Assembly: GCA_947625805.1 (NCBI GenBank)
Contig: CANQPT010000016.1
Span: 1 to 36,193 of the forward strand
Direction of reading: 5' to 3'
DNA: 36,193 nucleotides
Source of the DNA: an uncultured Clostridia bacterium
GTDB lineage: Bacteria > Bacillota > Clostridia > Oscillospirales > CAG-272
The translations under genes and the position numbers were made by a program. The notes below the pieces were generated by a model. That model did not search any database. It was not told the origin of the DNA and was given only the letters and a program-made list of their open reading frames with translations. Of the stretch, positions 29,499-36,193 are shown in pieces. The stretch's first letter is position 1. Every line of letters begins with the position of its first letter.

Positions 29499-31451
29499 CT
29501 ATTGTTCGGCAGAATATTGCTTGCCTGCGATGCGGTCGTAGGTGATCATACGGTGAGCGTCTACAAACTGCTGCAGCGCATCGGTCATTTTCAGTTTCAT
29601 GCGCACGTTATAACTTTGATACTGTTTGCCAAAGTCGGCAAGCCACTGCATATACCGCGTGCGGGGAGCGCCGATCATCTGGTTGGCGGCGTTCAGCAGG
29701 TTGTAGGAGGCGATCTCATTGCCCGTGCCCGGAGTCAGAAGTTCACTGTCTTTCAGCGGGAAGTTGGCATAGATGAGGAACGGCGTACGCTGGGTCACGT
29801 ACCGGTCCTGTTCACCCGTGCGCTCCGCGTCCGCGATCATGCCCGACTGTACGTATGCCGCGTAATTGGTTCCCAGCGTGGGCAGGTGATCCCCGAAGTA
29901 GACAAGAACGGTTTCCTTTTCCCGGTTGTCGATATAATCCACCAGCTGTCCCAGCGCCTGATCTGCGTCGTACATGGCCATGGTGAAGTTGCGGAAGGAA
30001 AGCAGCGTGCTCTCGTCCAGCGCCCCGTTTTCCGCGAACACTTTCAGGTCTTCCTCTTTGAATTTGGTTTCGTAGGGCTGGTGAGCCTCCATGGAAATGC
30101 CCAATACGAATGCCGAGCCTTGGTTTTCATCAAGGGTATGCTCTATGTACTCCACAAAGGAATGGTCGGAGATATGTTTGCCCCGCAAATCCCACTGCCA
30201 GTCGCTTGACGCCGAGTAGGCGTAGATTTCTTCCTCAAAGGAGAGATTGTCAAGGCCGATCTGCGGGTATCCGCTGACTCTGGAATAAAAAGCGGGAAGA
30301 TAGGGATGCACGGCATAGGTGTTGTAGCCCATACTCTTGTAAAGGGAAGCGAAACTTTCGGTCGGGCGGTGCAGATACTGATAAGGCACGCTGCCGGAGG
30401 GAAGATAGTCGGTGGAAAGCCCCGTGAGTACCTCGAACTCCGGCCTGACCGTTCCGCCGCCTAAGGCGGTGTTGGCCATCATGCCGCTGACCGCGCCCGG
30501 CCGAGAGGAGATCTCGGTAAAGTTTGCGATCGGGTCGGCGGGATTTCCCTCGGCGTCGGTAAAGGACGAGCCGGGAAGCAGTTTGGGATCCCAGAAACTC
30601 TCGGAAAGAATGACGATTATATCCGGCGAGGCAAAGTCGTCGCTTGCTCCGATCGGCTGATAGGGGGAAAGAATTTCTTCCACGGCCTCTTTTGAATATC
30701 CGGCCGGTTTTTGCACGTTCATCGAGAGAAGATTGACCGTAAATGCGCCGACAAGGCCGTTGTCCGTGTAGTTGGAGTCCTGCAGGGCGGCGTTTGCGGA
30801 GGACATGCCGTGCCGCTCCAAAAAATCCTTTCCCAGTGCGGGAACGCGCACGGTCACGGTCATGAGGATAATCAGGGCAAGCGCAATGGGAACTCTCACC
30901 CACCAGCGCAGAGCAAGCGTCTCGTTTGTCAGCGAGGGAAGGCAGGCGAGAACAAGCGCCCCAAGGGCCGCCGCCACGACCAGCATGGGGATACCGCCCG
31001 AAAGAAAGCCTACCAACTCGCCGATGTTGCCCGCCTGCGAAAGATCCCACGGATACAGAAAATCACCGGTCAGCGCGTGCTTGTAATGGCTGGCGACGGC
31101 CGCGGCGCCAAAGAAACAGAGCAGTACCGCATTTGCGGCCGACGGTTTTTTGAAGAGCAGCAGCAGACAGACCCACAAAAGATAGCAAACGATAAGCATA
31201 CCGATGGCCACCGAAGTCCGGTTTTGCAGGAAACGCTCGAGCCTGTCGGGTCCGATGGCGGCAAAATGGATATACTCGGTCGCAAGATAACAGGCGGCGG
31301 GAAAGGCCAGCGAGATCAGCCAGAGCAGCGCGCGCAGAGCGCGGCGCAGCGGGGCGGGACGGACCAGCCCCGCCAGACGTGGGTGCTTGGCGGGGGCATA
31401 GATCCATCGTGCGGCAAAAACGCGGTGCTTTTCCGTTTTCAATTTAATCAT
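29499..31451 (-). CDS. LtaS-type membrane sulfatase-fold enzyme (phosphoglycerol transferase family)
   Basis: The 650-residue protein has about five membrane segments in the first 200 residues and a large extracellular sulfatase-type domain. Matching LtaS active-site features, the metal-binding Glu is in VILSESFWDP, the catalytic Thr is probably in GGGTVRPEFEVLTG, and the late metal ligands Asp-His are in VYFGDHLPTLG. Such enzymes polymerise or transfer glycerol-phosphate onto membrane or wall glycolipids (lipoteichoic acid and relatives). ATG 31451 overlaps the preceding stop by eight bases with GGAG upstream. It sits last in a five-gene minus-strand operon. Confidence 0.9.
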   Translation of the reverse strand: MIKLKTEKHRVFAARWIYAPAKHPRLAGLVRPAPLRRALRALLWLISLAFPAACYLATEYIHFAAIGPDRLERFLQNRTSVAIGMLIVCYLLWVCLLLLFKKPSAANAVLLCFFGAAAVASHYKHALTGDFLYPWDLSQAGNIGELVGFLSGGIPMLVVAAALGALVLACLPSLTNETLALRWWVRVPIALALIILMTVTVRVPALGKDFLERHGMSSANAALQDSNYTDNGLVGAFTVNLLSMNVQKPAGYSKEAVEEILSPYQPIGASDDFASPDIIVILSESFWDPKLLPGSSFTDAEGNPADPIANFTEISSRPGAVSGMMANTALGGGTVRPEFEVLTGLSTDYLPSGSVPYQYLHRPTESFASLYKSMGYNTYAVHPYLPAFYSRVSGYPQIGLDNLSFEEEIYAYSASSDWQWDLRGKHISDHSFVEYIEHTLDENQGSAFVLGISMEAHQPYETKFKEEDLKVFAENGALDESTLLSFRNFTMAMYDADQALGQLVDYIDNREKETVLVYFGDHLPTLGTNYAAYVQSGMIADAERTGEQDRYVTQRTPFLIYANFPLKDSELLTPGTGNEIASYNLLNAANQMIGAPRTRYMQWLADFGKQYQSYNVRMKLKMTDALQQFVDAHRMITYDRIAGKQYSAEQ

Positions 31452-32805
31452 TTACGGTAAATTCTCCGATAAAGTTTCCTGCCAATTCTTCATTATAGAT
31501 GTCGATGTTGGCAAATTCGATCGCACTCTTTGCGGACAACTCGTCGCTTGCCGTGGGCAGGGATAGGCGCAGATAGGCCTCGTATCTGCCGGGGGCGGCG
31601 TCCGCAGGCAGGGTCGCTTTGATTTGGTACGGGGTGGTCTCGGCGGATAACCATGCTCTTGGATCGCACTCGACCGGTACAATCCGGGTCTTCCCGTTCT
31701 CGCCCTTAAAGATTACCCGGGCCTTTCGCGGATTGATCACAGAGGAGAAACCGGTGTTCTCGACAGCCCCTCGGAAAGTGACCTCCCGGCCCTCTGCGCT
31801 GACCTCGCTTTTACGAATGACAAAGCGGTAGCCTAAGTGGTCGCGGATAAACTTGTAGCAACTCTCTCCGTAGTAGGCCGAGTTGTCCGGGAACCATGAG
31901 AACTCGTAGTCCTCGTTGTAGATAAAGTTCTCGTAACTGACGTGCTCGTCGTGGAAGATGTTGCCGCGGATGTAGTCCACATGGGAGCGGTACATTTCGG
32001 GAATGGCGTTCTCAGGCAGCCATGCTGAAAAACGGGTGGTCCACCACCATGCGCCCGAATATTCGCCGCCGTAGAAAGAGCGGGTACCGGTACGGTTTAA
32101 GTAGTCGATCCCCTCTTTGCGGGACAGGGTGTCCTCCATCCATGTGCCCAGATCGCTGTCCGAGCCCATGTAGCCGTCGTTGTAGAAGCCGATGCGCGCA
32201 ACGTCCGAGCCGGGCTCGGGAGTGAAGTTTGCAAGTTCGCTGTAATCCATGCCGGTATAGTTCTTGAGGTAGGCAGGGGTGCGCAGCAGCACCGGCTTGC
32301 CGTCCGGGCAGGCGTCGAGCAGCGCCTGAACGATCGGTTTCGAGTATTCCGCGCCGCAATAGTTCGAGGTGTGCATCTCCCCGAAAAGACCGATCACACC
32401 GGCCTCCAGACCGCTGACCGCGCCCGAGTGCTCCTTTAACACCTCTCCGATCTGTGCCAGGTGCGAGAGGATCAGAGAGAGGTCTTTGGGCTCCTGATCG
32501 CGCACGCCGTTGCAGTCATAGGCAAAGCGCAGAAGAGCGCTGCCGCCGGTCTGCTCCAGCATGTCGAGTTGTCCGCCCAGCGCGTCCAGCGCCGCCCGGG
32601 TAATCGGAATGTCCTTGCCGCCCCCGTTTTCGGTAAAGGCGGTCAGGGTGTACAACTGATTGGTGTACCCGTGCAGTTGGGGATAGGTCTCGTCGCTGTT
32701 CGGCAAAATGCCGTCTTTGACCATGTGCTGCCAGCGCCCGAAAGTGGGATAGCCCATTTCCGGGTTGCGGATGGTTTTTGTGGATTCCGTGTAGTTGAGT
32801 TTCAT
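31444..32805 (-). CDS. DUF4874/DUF4832 domain protein
   Basis: The 453-residue protein starts MKLNYTESTKTIRNPEMGYP, matching the NPxxG(F/Y) opening of DUF4874, with the barrel-like motif LEAGVIGLFGEMHTS near residue 135. The C-terminal half resembles DUF4832 (IGFYNDGYMGSDSDLGTW, then a GGE and a beta-sandwich end). These domains are found in putative glycan-active enzymes and exopolysaccharide loci; no activity can be asserted. No signal peptide is seen, so it may be cytoplasmic. GAGGAATCACATC precedes ATG 32805; the longer frame to 33087 overlaps pncC and is rejected. Overlap with the LtaS-type gene suggests a joint surface-glycan role. Confidence 0.8.
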   Translation of the reverse strand: MKLNYTESTKTIRNPEMGYPTFGRWQHMVKDGILPNSDETYPQLHGYTNQLYTLTAFTENGGGKDIPITRAALDALGGQLDMLEQTGGSALLRFAYDCNGVRDQEPKDLSLILSHLAQIGEVLKEHSGAVSGLEAGVIGLFGEMHTSNYCGAEYSKPIVQALLDACPDGKPVLLRTPAYLKNYTGMDYSELANFTPEPGSDVARIGFYNDGYMGSDSDLGTWMEDTLSRKEGIDYLNRTGTRSFYGGEYSGAWWWTTRFSAWLPENAIPEMYRSHVDYIRGNIFHDEHVSYENFIYNEDYEFSWFPDNSAYYGESCYKFIRDHLGYRFVIRKSEVSAEGREVTFRGAVENTGFSSVINPRKARVIFKGENGKTRIVPVECDPRAWLSAETTPYQIKATLPADAAPGRYEAYLRLSLPTASDELSAKSAIEFANIDIYNEELAGNFIGEFTVND

Positions 32806-32816
32806 GATGTGATTCC

Positions 32817-33317
32817 TCACGTTTCTTCCGGCCTCGCCGGATATTGTTCTGCTTGTGTGAGCGCCGCCGCGAGGGCCGCTTGGACGCTTCGGGCGCGAAT
32901 GGCGTCCCGGTCGCCCGAGAGGGTGAGCAGGCGGGCGGATACGCCGGCGGCGTCGGCTATGCCCAGATATACCGTGCCAACCGGTTTTTCCGGCGTGCCG
33001 CCGCCCGGCCCCGCAATGCCGGTGAGGGAGACGCCGATGTCCGCGCCCATTAAGGTGCGCACGCCCTGCGCCATGGCGCAGGCACATTCGGCGCTGACCG
33101 CCCCGTGCCGCGCTAAAATCTTCTCGGGCACGCCCAAGAGTTCTTCCTTGACCCGGTTGGCGTAAGAGACCACTGCGCCGTCAAAGACCTCGCTTGCTCC
33201 CGCAACCGACGTGATGCGCGCGGCGGCCAGCCCGCCGGTACAGGATTCTGCCGTTGCAATGTGTAAGCCCTTGGCCGCAAGCGTTGCGACCAGGGTCTTT
33301 TCGATTGATTGATCCAT
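32817..33317 (-). CDS. pncC: CinA C-terminal domain protein, nicotinamide-nucleotide amidase
   Basis: The 166-residue protein corresponds to the stand-alone CinA C-terminal domain. The signature TAESCTGGLAAARIT is at residues about 21-36, followed by GAVVSYANRVKEELLGV and the glycine-rich SLTGIAGPGGGTPEKPVGTVY. It deamidates nicotinamide mononucleotide to nicotinate mononucleotide in NAD salvage. There is no N-terminal molybdopterin-binding-like CinA domain. It begins seven bases after the upstream small gene and ends 11 bp before the DUF4832 gene, whose Shine-Dalgarno overlaps its stop. Confidence 0.93.
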   Translation of the reverse strand: MDQSIEKTLVATLAAKGLHIATAESCTGGLAAARITSVAGASEVFDGAVVSYANRVKEELLGVPEKILARHGAVSAECACAMAQGVRTLMGADIGVSLTGIAGPGGGTPEKPVGTVYLGIADAAGVSARLLTLSGDRDAIRARSVQAALAAALTQAEQYPARPEET

Positions 33318-33324
33318 AGACTTG

Positions 33325-33660
33325 TCACCGATAATAGGTATAATACGCGATGATCCTGCGGCGGACCCCGCCGTGCTCTAAGTCCTCTCCCTCTAAGATA
33401 ACCCCTTCCAAAGACATCAATTCCGAGAGGGTGAGGTCGTCGGTTTTTGCCCGAAAGACGATATTGCCGCCCGCCAGCACGATCAGCTGGCCGTTTCGCA
33501 CGCTGAGCGAACCGTCCTTGCCTAAAATCACGTCGCCGCCGTTATCGGGCAGGCGCTCGCTTGCGTACCGGATGGTGCGGCCGTGTATTTTTTCCACCAG
33601 CGCATCGTGTACCTCTTTTTCCTGCCGCGCCGCCCTTTTTTTTGCAAATCGCCCGATCAT
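33325..33660 (-). CDS. Small conserved-looking protein of unknown function
   Basis: The 111-residue soluble protein has a basic N-terminus (GRFAKKRAARQEKE), an alpha/beta pattern with short alternating strands (DVILGKDGSLSVRNGQLIVL) and a C-terminus ending RRRIIAYYTYYR. I recognise no family with confidence; a distant similarity in layout to YabP/YqfC-type beta proteins is possible but not shown. ATG 33660 overlaps the NYN gene stop (ATGA) and has AAGGACGG upstream. Tight coupling on both sides supports a real gene. Confidence 0.78.
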   Translation of the reverse strand: MIGRFAKKRAARQEKEVHDALVEKIHGRTIRYASERLPDNGGDVILGKDGSLSVRNGQLIVLAGGNIVFRAKTDDLTLSELMSLEGVILEGEDLEHGGVRRRIIAYYTYYR

Positions 33661-34430
33661 GACCAAAGGCCGTCCTTTTTACACTTGTCCCAGTCCACGT
33701 CGATCACCTTGATGTTCTTGGTGCCGTACCGGGTGTACCGCTGGTTCATATAGCCTTTGTCAAGCAGTTTGCGCAGGCTGTCGGCGATCTCGTTTTTGTC
33801 GACCCCATTGGCCTTGGAAACCGCCTCGGCCGTTCCCCAGAAAGTGATGTGAGCCTTTTTCTTGCCCTTGCGGGAGTCCTGCAGGCTCTTGAGATTTTTT
33901 AAGATCATGCCCGCGTGTTCCTTTAAGGTGGTGTCCTCGGCCGATACCTCAATGGTCCAGTCGGCCGCCTCCCGCAGGGTCAGGCTGACCGCGCCCTTGA
34001 CCCCGTAAACGCCCACTTCCTTGCGGCATTTGGTCTTGAGAAAACTGACCACGCTTGAGAAGTGTCCGTCGCCCGAGAAGATGATAAAGGTGTCAATATT
34101 CGAGCGCATCAGGGCTTCCTGATAGATGTGGTCCAGCATGATGAAATCGGTGAAATCCTTTTTGTAATGGCTGGACGAATTCTGCGTTTCGATAATAGAG
34201 CCTGTGACCGCGCGGATACGGGAGATCTCGGCGCGCAGGGACGGATGAGAAAAATCCGCGAAAAACGTGATGTCCACGATATCGTAGGACTGGGAAAGCT
34301 CGTCCCGGAACGCCTTGATATCCGGCTTTTTCTGATAGAATTTTTCAAACGAGATAAACCAGTGCTCGTAATCGACGAAGATGACCGCCCGCTTGGTTTC
34401 AGCGGCCTTTTTTTTGAATAATCCGAACAT
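33657..34430 (-). CDS. NYN (PIN-like) domain protein, LabA/DUF88 family
   Basis: The 257-residue protein has an NYN nuclease-type domain (about 14-160) with acidic residues where a metal site is expected (VIFVDYEHW, DFTDFIMLDHIYQEA, FIIFSGDGHFSSVVSFLK) and the following VYGVKGAVSLTLREAADW. A C-terminal winged-helix-like region (about 190-250; WGTAEAVSKANGVDKNEIAD) may bind nucleic acid. NYN proteins are predicted RNases; substrate unknown. CAGGAGGACAGA precedes ATG 34430. It is the first gene of the minus-strand operon, with an IS110 element inserted close upstream, so the promoter may have been disturbed. Confidence 0.87.
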   Translation of the reverse strand: MFGLFKKKAAETKRAVIFVDYEHWFISFEKFYQKKPDIKAFRDELSQSYDIVDITFFADFSHPSLRAEISRIRAVTGSIIETQNSSSHYKKDFTDFIMLDHIYQEALMRSNIDTFIIFSGDGHFSSVVSFLKTKCRKEVGVYGVKGAVSLTLREAADWTIEVSAEDTTLKEHAGMILKNLKSLQDSRKGKKKAHITFWGTAEAVSKANGVDKNEIADSLRKLLDKGYMNQRYTRYGTKNIKVIDVDWDKCKKDGLWS

Positions 34431-34488
34431 TCTGTCCTCCTGTTACAATATATTTGCCCCTTGATTTATGGCAGCCAGCCATAGGCAT

Positions 34489-34517
34489 GGGACATCTCGT
34501 TGCCAAAGCTGTATAAT
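34489..34517 (+). promoter_or_regulatory. Promoter in the IS110 left end
   Basis: GGGACA (34489-34494) and TATAAT (34512-34517) with 17 bp spacing. Transcription from about 34524 would cover the whole structured region before the transposase, as expected for a bridge RNA that can also serve as mRNA leader. Confidence 0.55.
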
Positions 34518-34523
34518 AGAGAG

Positions 34524-34700
34524 GTAATGGTCTGACCTTCACCTCCAAGTGCTGAAACGCACGTCAGAAAGTCAGTCAGCCATCCTCCTATTAGCAGCGT
34601 TCGATTTGTGTAGGTAGAAACATCGGGAAACCGTGCGTTCGTGTCAGCAAACAGATAGAATCGGCAATGGGTAAAGATGGCACAGTCCATTGCAAATTCA
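34524..34700 (+). ncRNA. Candidate IS110 bridge RNA (seekRNA)
   Basis: The non-coding left end contains stems expected of a folded RNA: CTGAC/GTCAG (34532-34536/34563-34567) enclosing GTGC/GCAC (34549-34552/34559-34562), a CGG-GAAA-CCG hairpin (34624-34633) and GCAATGG/CCATTGC (34664-34670/34687-34693). IS110-group elements are known to encode a bridge RNA of about this size in this position, whose two loops pair with target and donor DNA. Boundaries and loops are inferred; no covariance test was possible. Confidence 0.45.
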
Positions 34701-34720
34701 ACCGAACAAGGAGTTTGAAA

Positions 34721-35959
34721 ATGAACGCAGTAGGAATCGATGTTTCAAAGAATAAGAGCATGGTATCGGTTCTCCGCCCTTTCGGAGAAGTAGTAATGCT
34801 CCCGTTTGAGGTGAAGCACAGCGTAGCCGATCTGAGTGAGCTTGCAAGGCAGCTTAAAGCTATTGACGGAGAGACCCGTGTGGTAATGGAGCATACCGGA
34901 CGATACTATGAGTCAGTAGCCAATGTGCTTCACGAAGCGGGACTTTTCGTAAGCGCCGTAAATCCACTCCTGATCAAGGAGTACGGCGGCAATTCTCTGC
35001 GCAAAGTCAAGACCGATAAAGCAGATTCTCAAAAAATTGCGCGATATGCTCTTGACAATTGGGCGGATTTGCGCGATTATACTCCTATGGATACCATTCG
35101 CTATGATTTAAAGACCCTCAACCGCCAATTTCAACTTGCATCCAAGCAGAAAACAGCAACCTCCAACAATTTGATTGCATTGCTTGAACAAACCTTTCCC
35201 GGCATCCGCAAGTGCTTTGACAGCCCCGTTCGCAGTGACGGCACTCAGAAATGGGTAGATTTCATCATCACATTTTGGCACGCTGACTGTGTACGAAAGT
35301 ACAGCAAGGAGGCTTTCGCTGAGCGTTACCGTAAGTGGTGTAAGCGTAACGGATACTTTTTCAAGTCAAATACCGTAGATGAGGTATACGAACTTTCAAA
35401 ATCCGTCGTTGTTTTAACTCCCAAGTCTGAGTTAACCAAAATACTTGTGCAGGAGGCGGCAAAACAGCTTGCCGTTATCTCCCGTTCCGTAGAACTTTAC
35501 CGCATCGAGATGAATCGGTTGGCGTCTATGCTGCCGGAATACCCTGTAGTAATGGAGATGTACGGCGTCGGCGCTACATACGGTCCTCAGCTTATGGCTG
35601 AGATCGGAGACATTCGCCGTTTTGCTCACAAGCAGGCTCTTGTTGCCTTTGCCGGCATAGATCCTATGCCCAATCAATCCGGAGACAAGAATGTGCGAAG
35701 CAACAAATCTTCCAAGCGCGGCTCACCGTACTTACGAAAAACGCTGTTTAACATCATGTCATGCTATCTGAAAACTGCTCCTGAGAATGAACCGGTCTTT
35801 CAGTTTCTTGACCGCAAGCGTGCTGAGGGAAAGCCTTACTACGTCTACATGACAGCTTCTGCAAACAAGTTTCTACGTCGGTACTATGCTAAGGTCAGAG
35901 ATTATTTAGCTTTGACCGTATCTGCTGATACTGACTCAGATCAGTCTTTGACTGACTGA
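34721..35959 (+). CDS. IS110-family transposase (DEDD/Tnp_20 recombinase)
   Basis: The 412-residue protein has the N-terminal RuvC-like domain with DEDD residues Asp7 (VGIDVSKN), Glu57 (VVMEHTGRYYES), Asp99 and Asp102 (KTDKADSQKIA), a helical linker, and the C-terminal Transposase_20 domain (GVGATYGPQLMAEIGDIRRF, then LVAFAGIDP and SNKSSKRGSPYLRKTLF), where the catalytic Ser of the family lies in the SKRG region. IS110 recombinases insert circular elements guided by a bridge RNA. CAAGGAGTTTGAAA precedes ATG 34721; the in-frame codon at 34667 lies in the RNA region. No truncation is seen, so the element may be active. Confidence 0.93.
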   Translation: MNAVGIDVSKNKSMVSVLRPFGEVVMLPFEVKHSVADLSELARQLKAIDGETRVVMEHTGRYYESVANVLHEAGLFVSAVNPLLIKEYGGNSLRKVKTDKADSQKIARYALDNWADLRDYTPMDTIRYDLKTLNRQFQLASKQKTATSNNLIALLEQTFPGIRKCFDSPVRSDGTQKWVDFIITFWHADCVRKYSKEAFAERYRKWCKRNGYFFKSNTVDEVYELSKSVVVLTPKSELTKILVQEAAKQLAVISRSVELYRIEMNRLASMLPEYPVVMEMYGVGATYGPQLMAEIGDIRRFAHKQALVAFAGIDPMPNQSGDKNVRSNKSSKRGSPYLRKTLFNIMSCYLKTAPENEPVFQFLDRKRAEGKPYYVYMTASANKFLRRYYAKVRDYLALTVSADTDSDQSLTD

Positions 35960-35960
35960 G

Positions 35961-36049
35961 GCGGCATTGCCGCTCTTATTTACCCGACAGCACTGTTAAC
36001 ACGGGCTGTCAAGGACGCCGCAGGCGCAGCGTAGTTGTTTATCCTTGAC
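35961..36049 (+). other. Structured non-coding DNA in the IS110 right end
   Basis: Three inverted repeats follow the transposase stop: GCGGC/GCCGC (35961-35973), GACAGC/GCTGTC (35986-36010) and GTCAAGGA/TCCTTGAC (36008-36015/36042-36049). They may be recognition or terminator structures of the element. No protein is encoded. Confidence 0.5.
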
Positions 36050-36134
36050 TGACCGGGGTAACTGTGCTTCTGCATCCTTTTTTGCCGGCGTTTTACGGCG
36101 GTCTTTTTGTCATACTCTTTTTCTTCCTACTTCA

Positions 36135-36188
36135 CCTACAATTTTTTTCGTCAAGTTCTTTTTTGGGGCTTGACTTTTTATTTGTAGG
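36135..36188. repeat. Nested inverted repeat at the window end
   Basis: CCTACAA (36135-36141) pairs with TTGTAGG (36182-36188), and inside it GTCAAG (36150-36155) with CTTGAC (36169-36174) followed by TTTTTATTT. It could be a terminator for the IS or for a convergent gene outside the window. The rest of 36050-36134 is T-rich with no gene seen. Confidence 0.5.
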
Positions 36189-36193
36189 CTTTC

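Larger units (their letters stand above)
34460..36110 (+). mobile_element. IS110-family insertion sequence (ends approximate)
   Basis: A transposase gene with about 230-260 bp of structured non-coding DNA upstream and at least 100 bp downstream fits IS110 elements, which have no terminal inverted repeats and often no target duplication, so exact ends cannot be set here. Codon use of the transposase (more GTA, TCA and AAA codons) is more AT-rich than in its neighbours, consistent with acquisition. The element lies upstream of the NYN operon. Confidence 0.8.

Noticed and set aside
34466-34690. Minus-strand 74-codon open frame in the IS110 left end
   Set aside because: It has no ribosome-binding site, no recognisable domain and covers the candidate RNA structure; it is best explained as chance.

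Overview
The window reads as chromosomal DNA of a GC-rich, anaerobic, Gram-positive Clostridia-type bacterium, possibly Oscillospiraceae-like. Support comes from strong SigA-type promoters (TTGaca-17-TATAAT), purine-rich Shine-Dalgarno sites, a PerR-rubrerythrin oxidative-stress cluster, SLH-domain surface proteins, an LtaS-type enzyme, WalJ/RlmH, and YhaN/YhaO in place of classical SbcCD. Species cannot be named from this sequence alone. Most genes are ordinary housekeeping genes in tight operons. The unusual content is in repeats, mobile DNA and a few broken genes.

Layout. 1-5.1 kb (+): AI-2E family membrane protein, UDP-GlcNAc 2-epimerase (3' end rewritten by a small mobile repeat), a secreted GH25/SLH cell-wall hydrolase interrupted by an amber codon, and an MgtC-family protein. 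5.1-5.44 kb: a tandem array of hairpin-rich ~126 bp units between convergent genes. 5.4-9.0 kb: L-lactate dehydrogenase (-), divergent from a membrane-anchored GHL10-type hydrolase and an MscS channel. 9.0-10.7 kb: perR, rubrerythrin and reverse rubrerythrin behind one consensus promoter. 10.7-11.2 kb: pspC (-) and a second copy of the mobile repeat. 11.3-18.1 kb (+): asnS, an aspartate aminotransferase-like gene, purB, a small membrane protein, secD and a frameshifted secF. 18.3-21.2 kb (-): galK, a small membrane protein, walJ and rlmH. 21.3-27.7 kb (+): five overlapping genes: aldo/keto reductase, RNA m5C methyltransferase, YhaO nuclease, HAD phosphatase and YhaN ATPase. 28.0-34.4 kb (-): NYN-domain protein, small unknown protein, pncC, DUF4874/DUF4832 protein, LtaS-type sulfatase-fold enzyme, then a FAD/Rieske oxidoreductase. 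34.4 kb to the end: an IS110-family element with long, structured non-coding flanks.

Most notable signals. (1) A MITE-like family flanked by TA, with GGCAATA... terminal inverted repeats: two ~277 bp copies plus a 46 bp remnant whose junction lies exactly at a CCCTGAC microhomology. Each copy lies at a gene edge (C-terminus of wecB, stop codon of yhaN, promoter of pspC). (2) A dispersed hairpin family with a CTTTTGTAAAAG core at 3' gene ends, expanded into a tandem array near 5.1-5.4 kb. (3) An IS110 element with a candidate bridge RNA upstream of its transposase. (4) Single disabling lesions in a GH25/SLH gene (TAG) and in secF (frameshift), which may be real or assembly errors. I see no CRISPR array, rRNA, tRNA or clear defence island.
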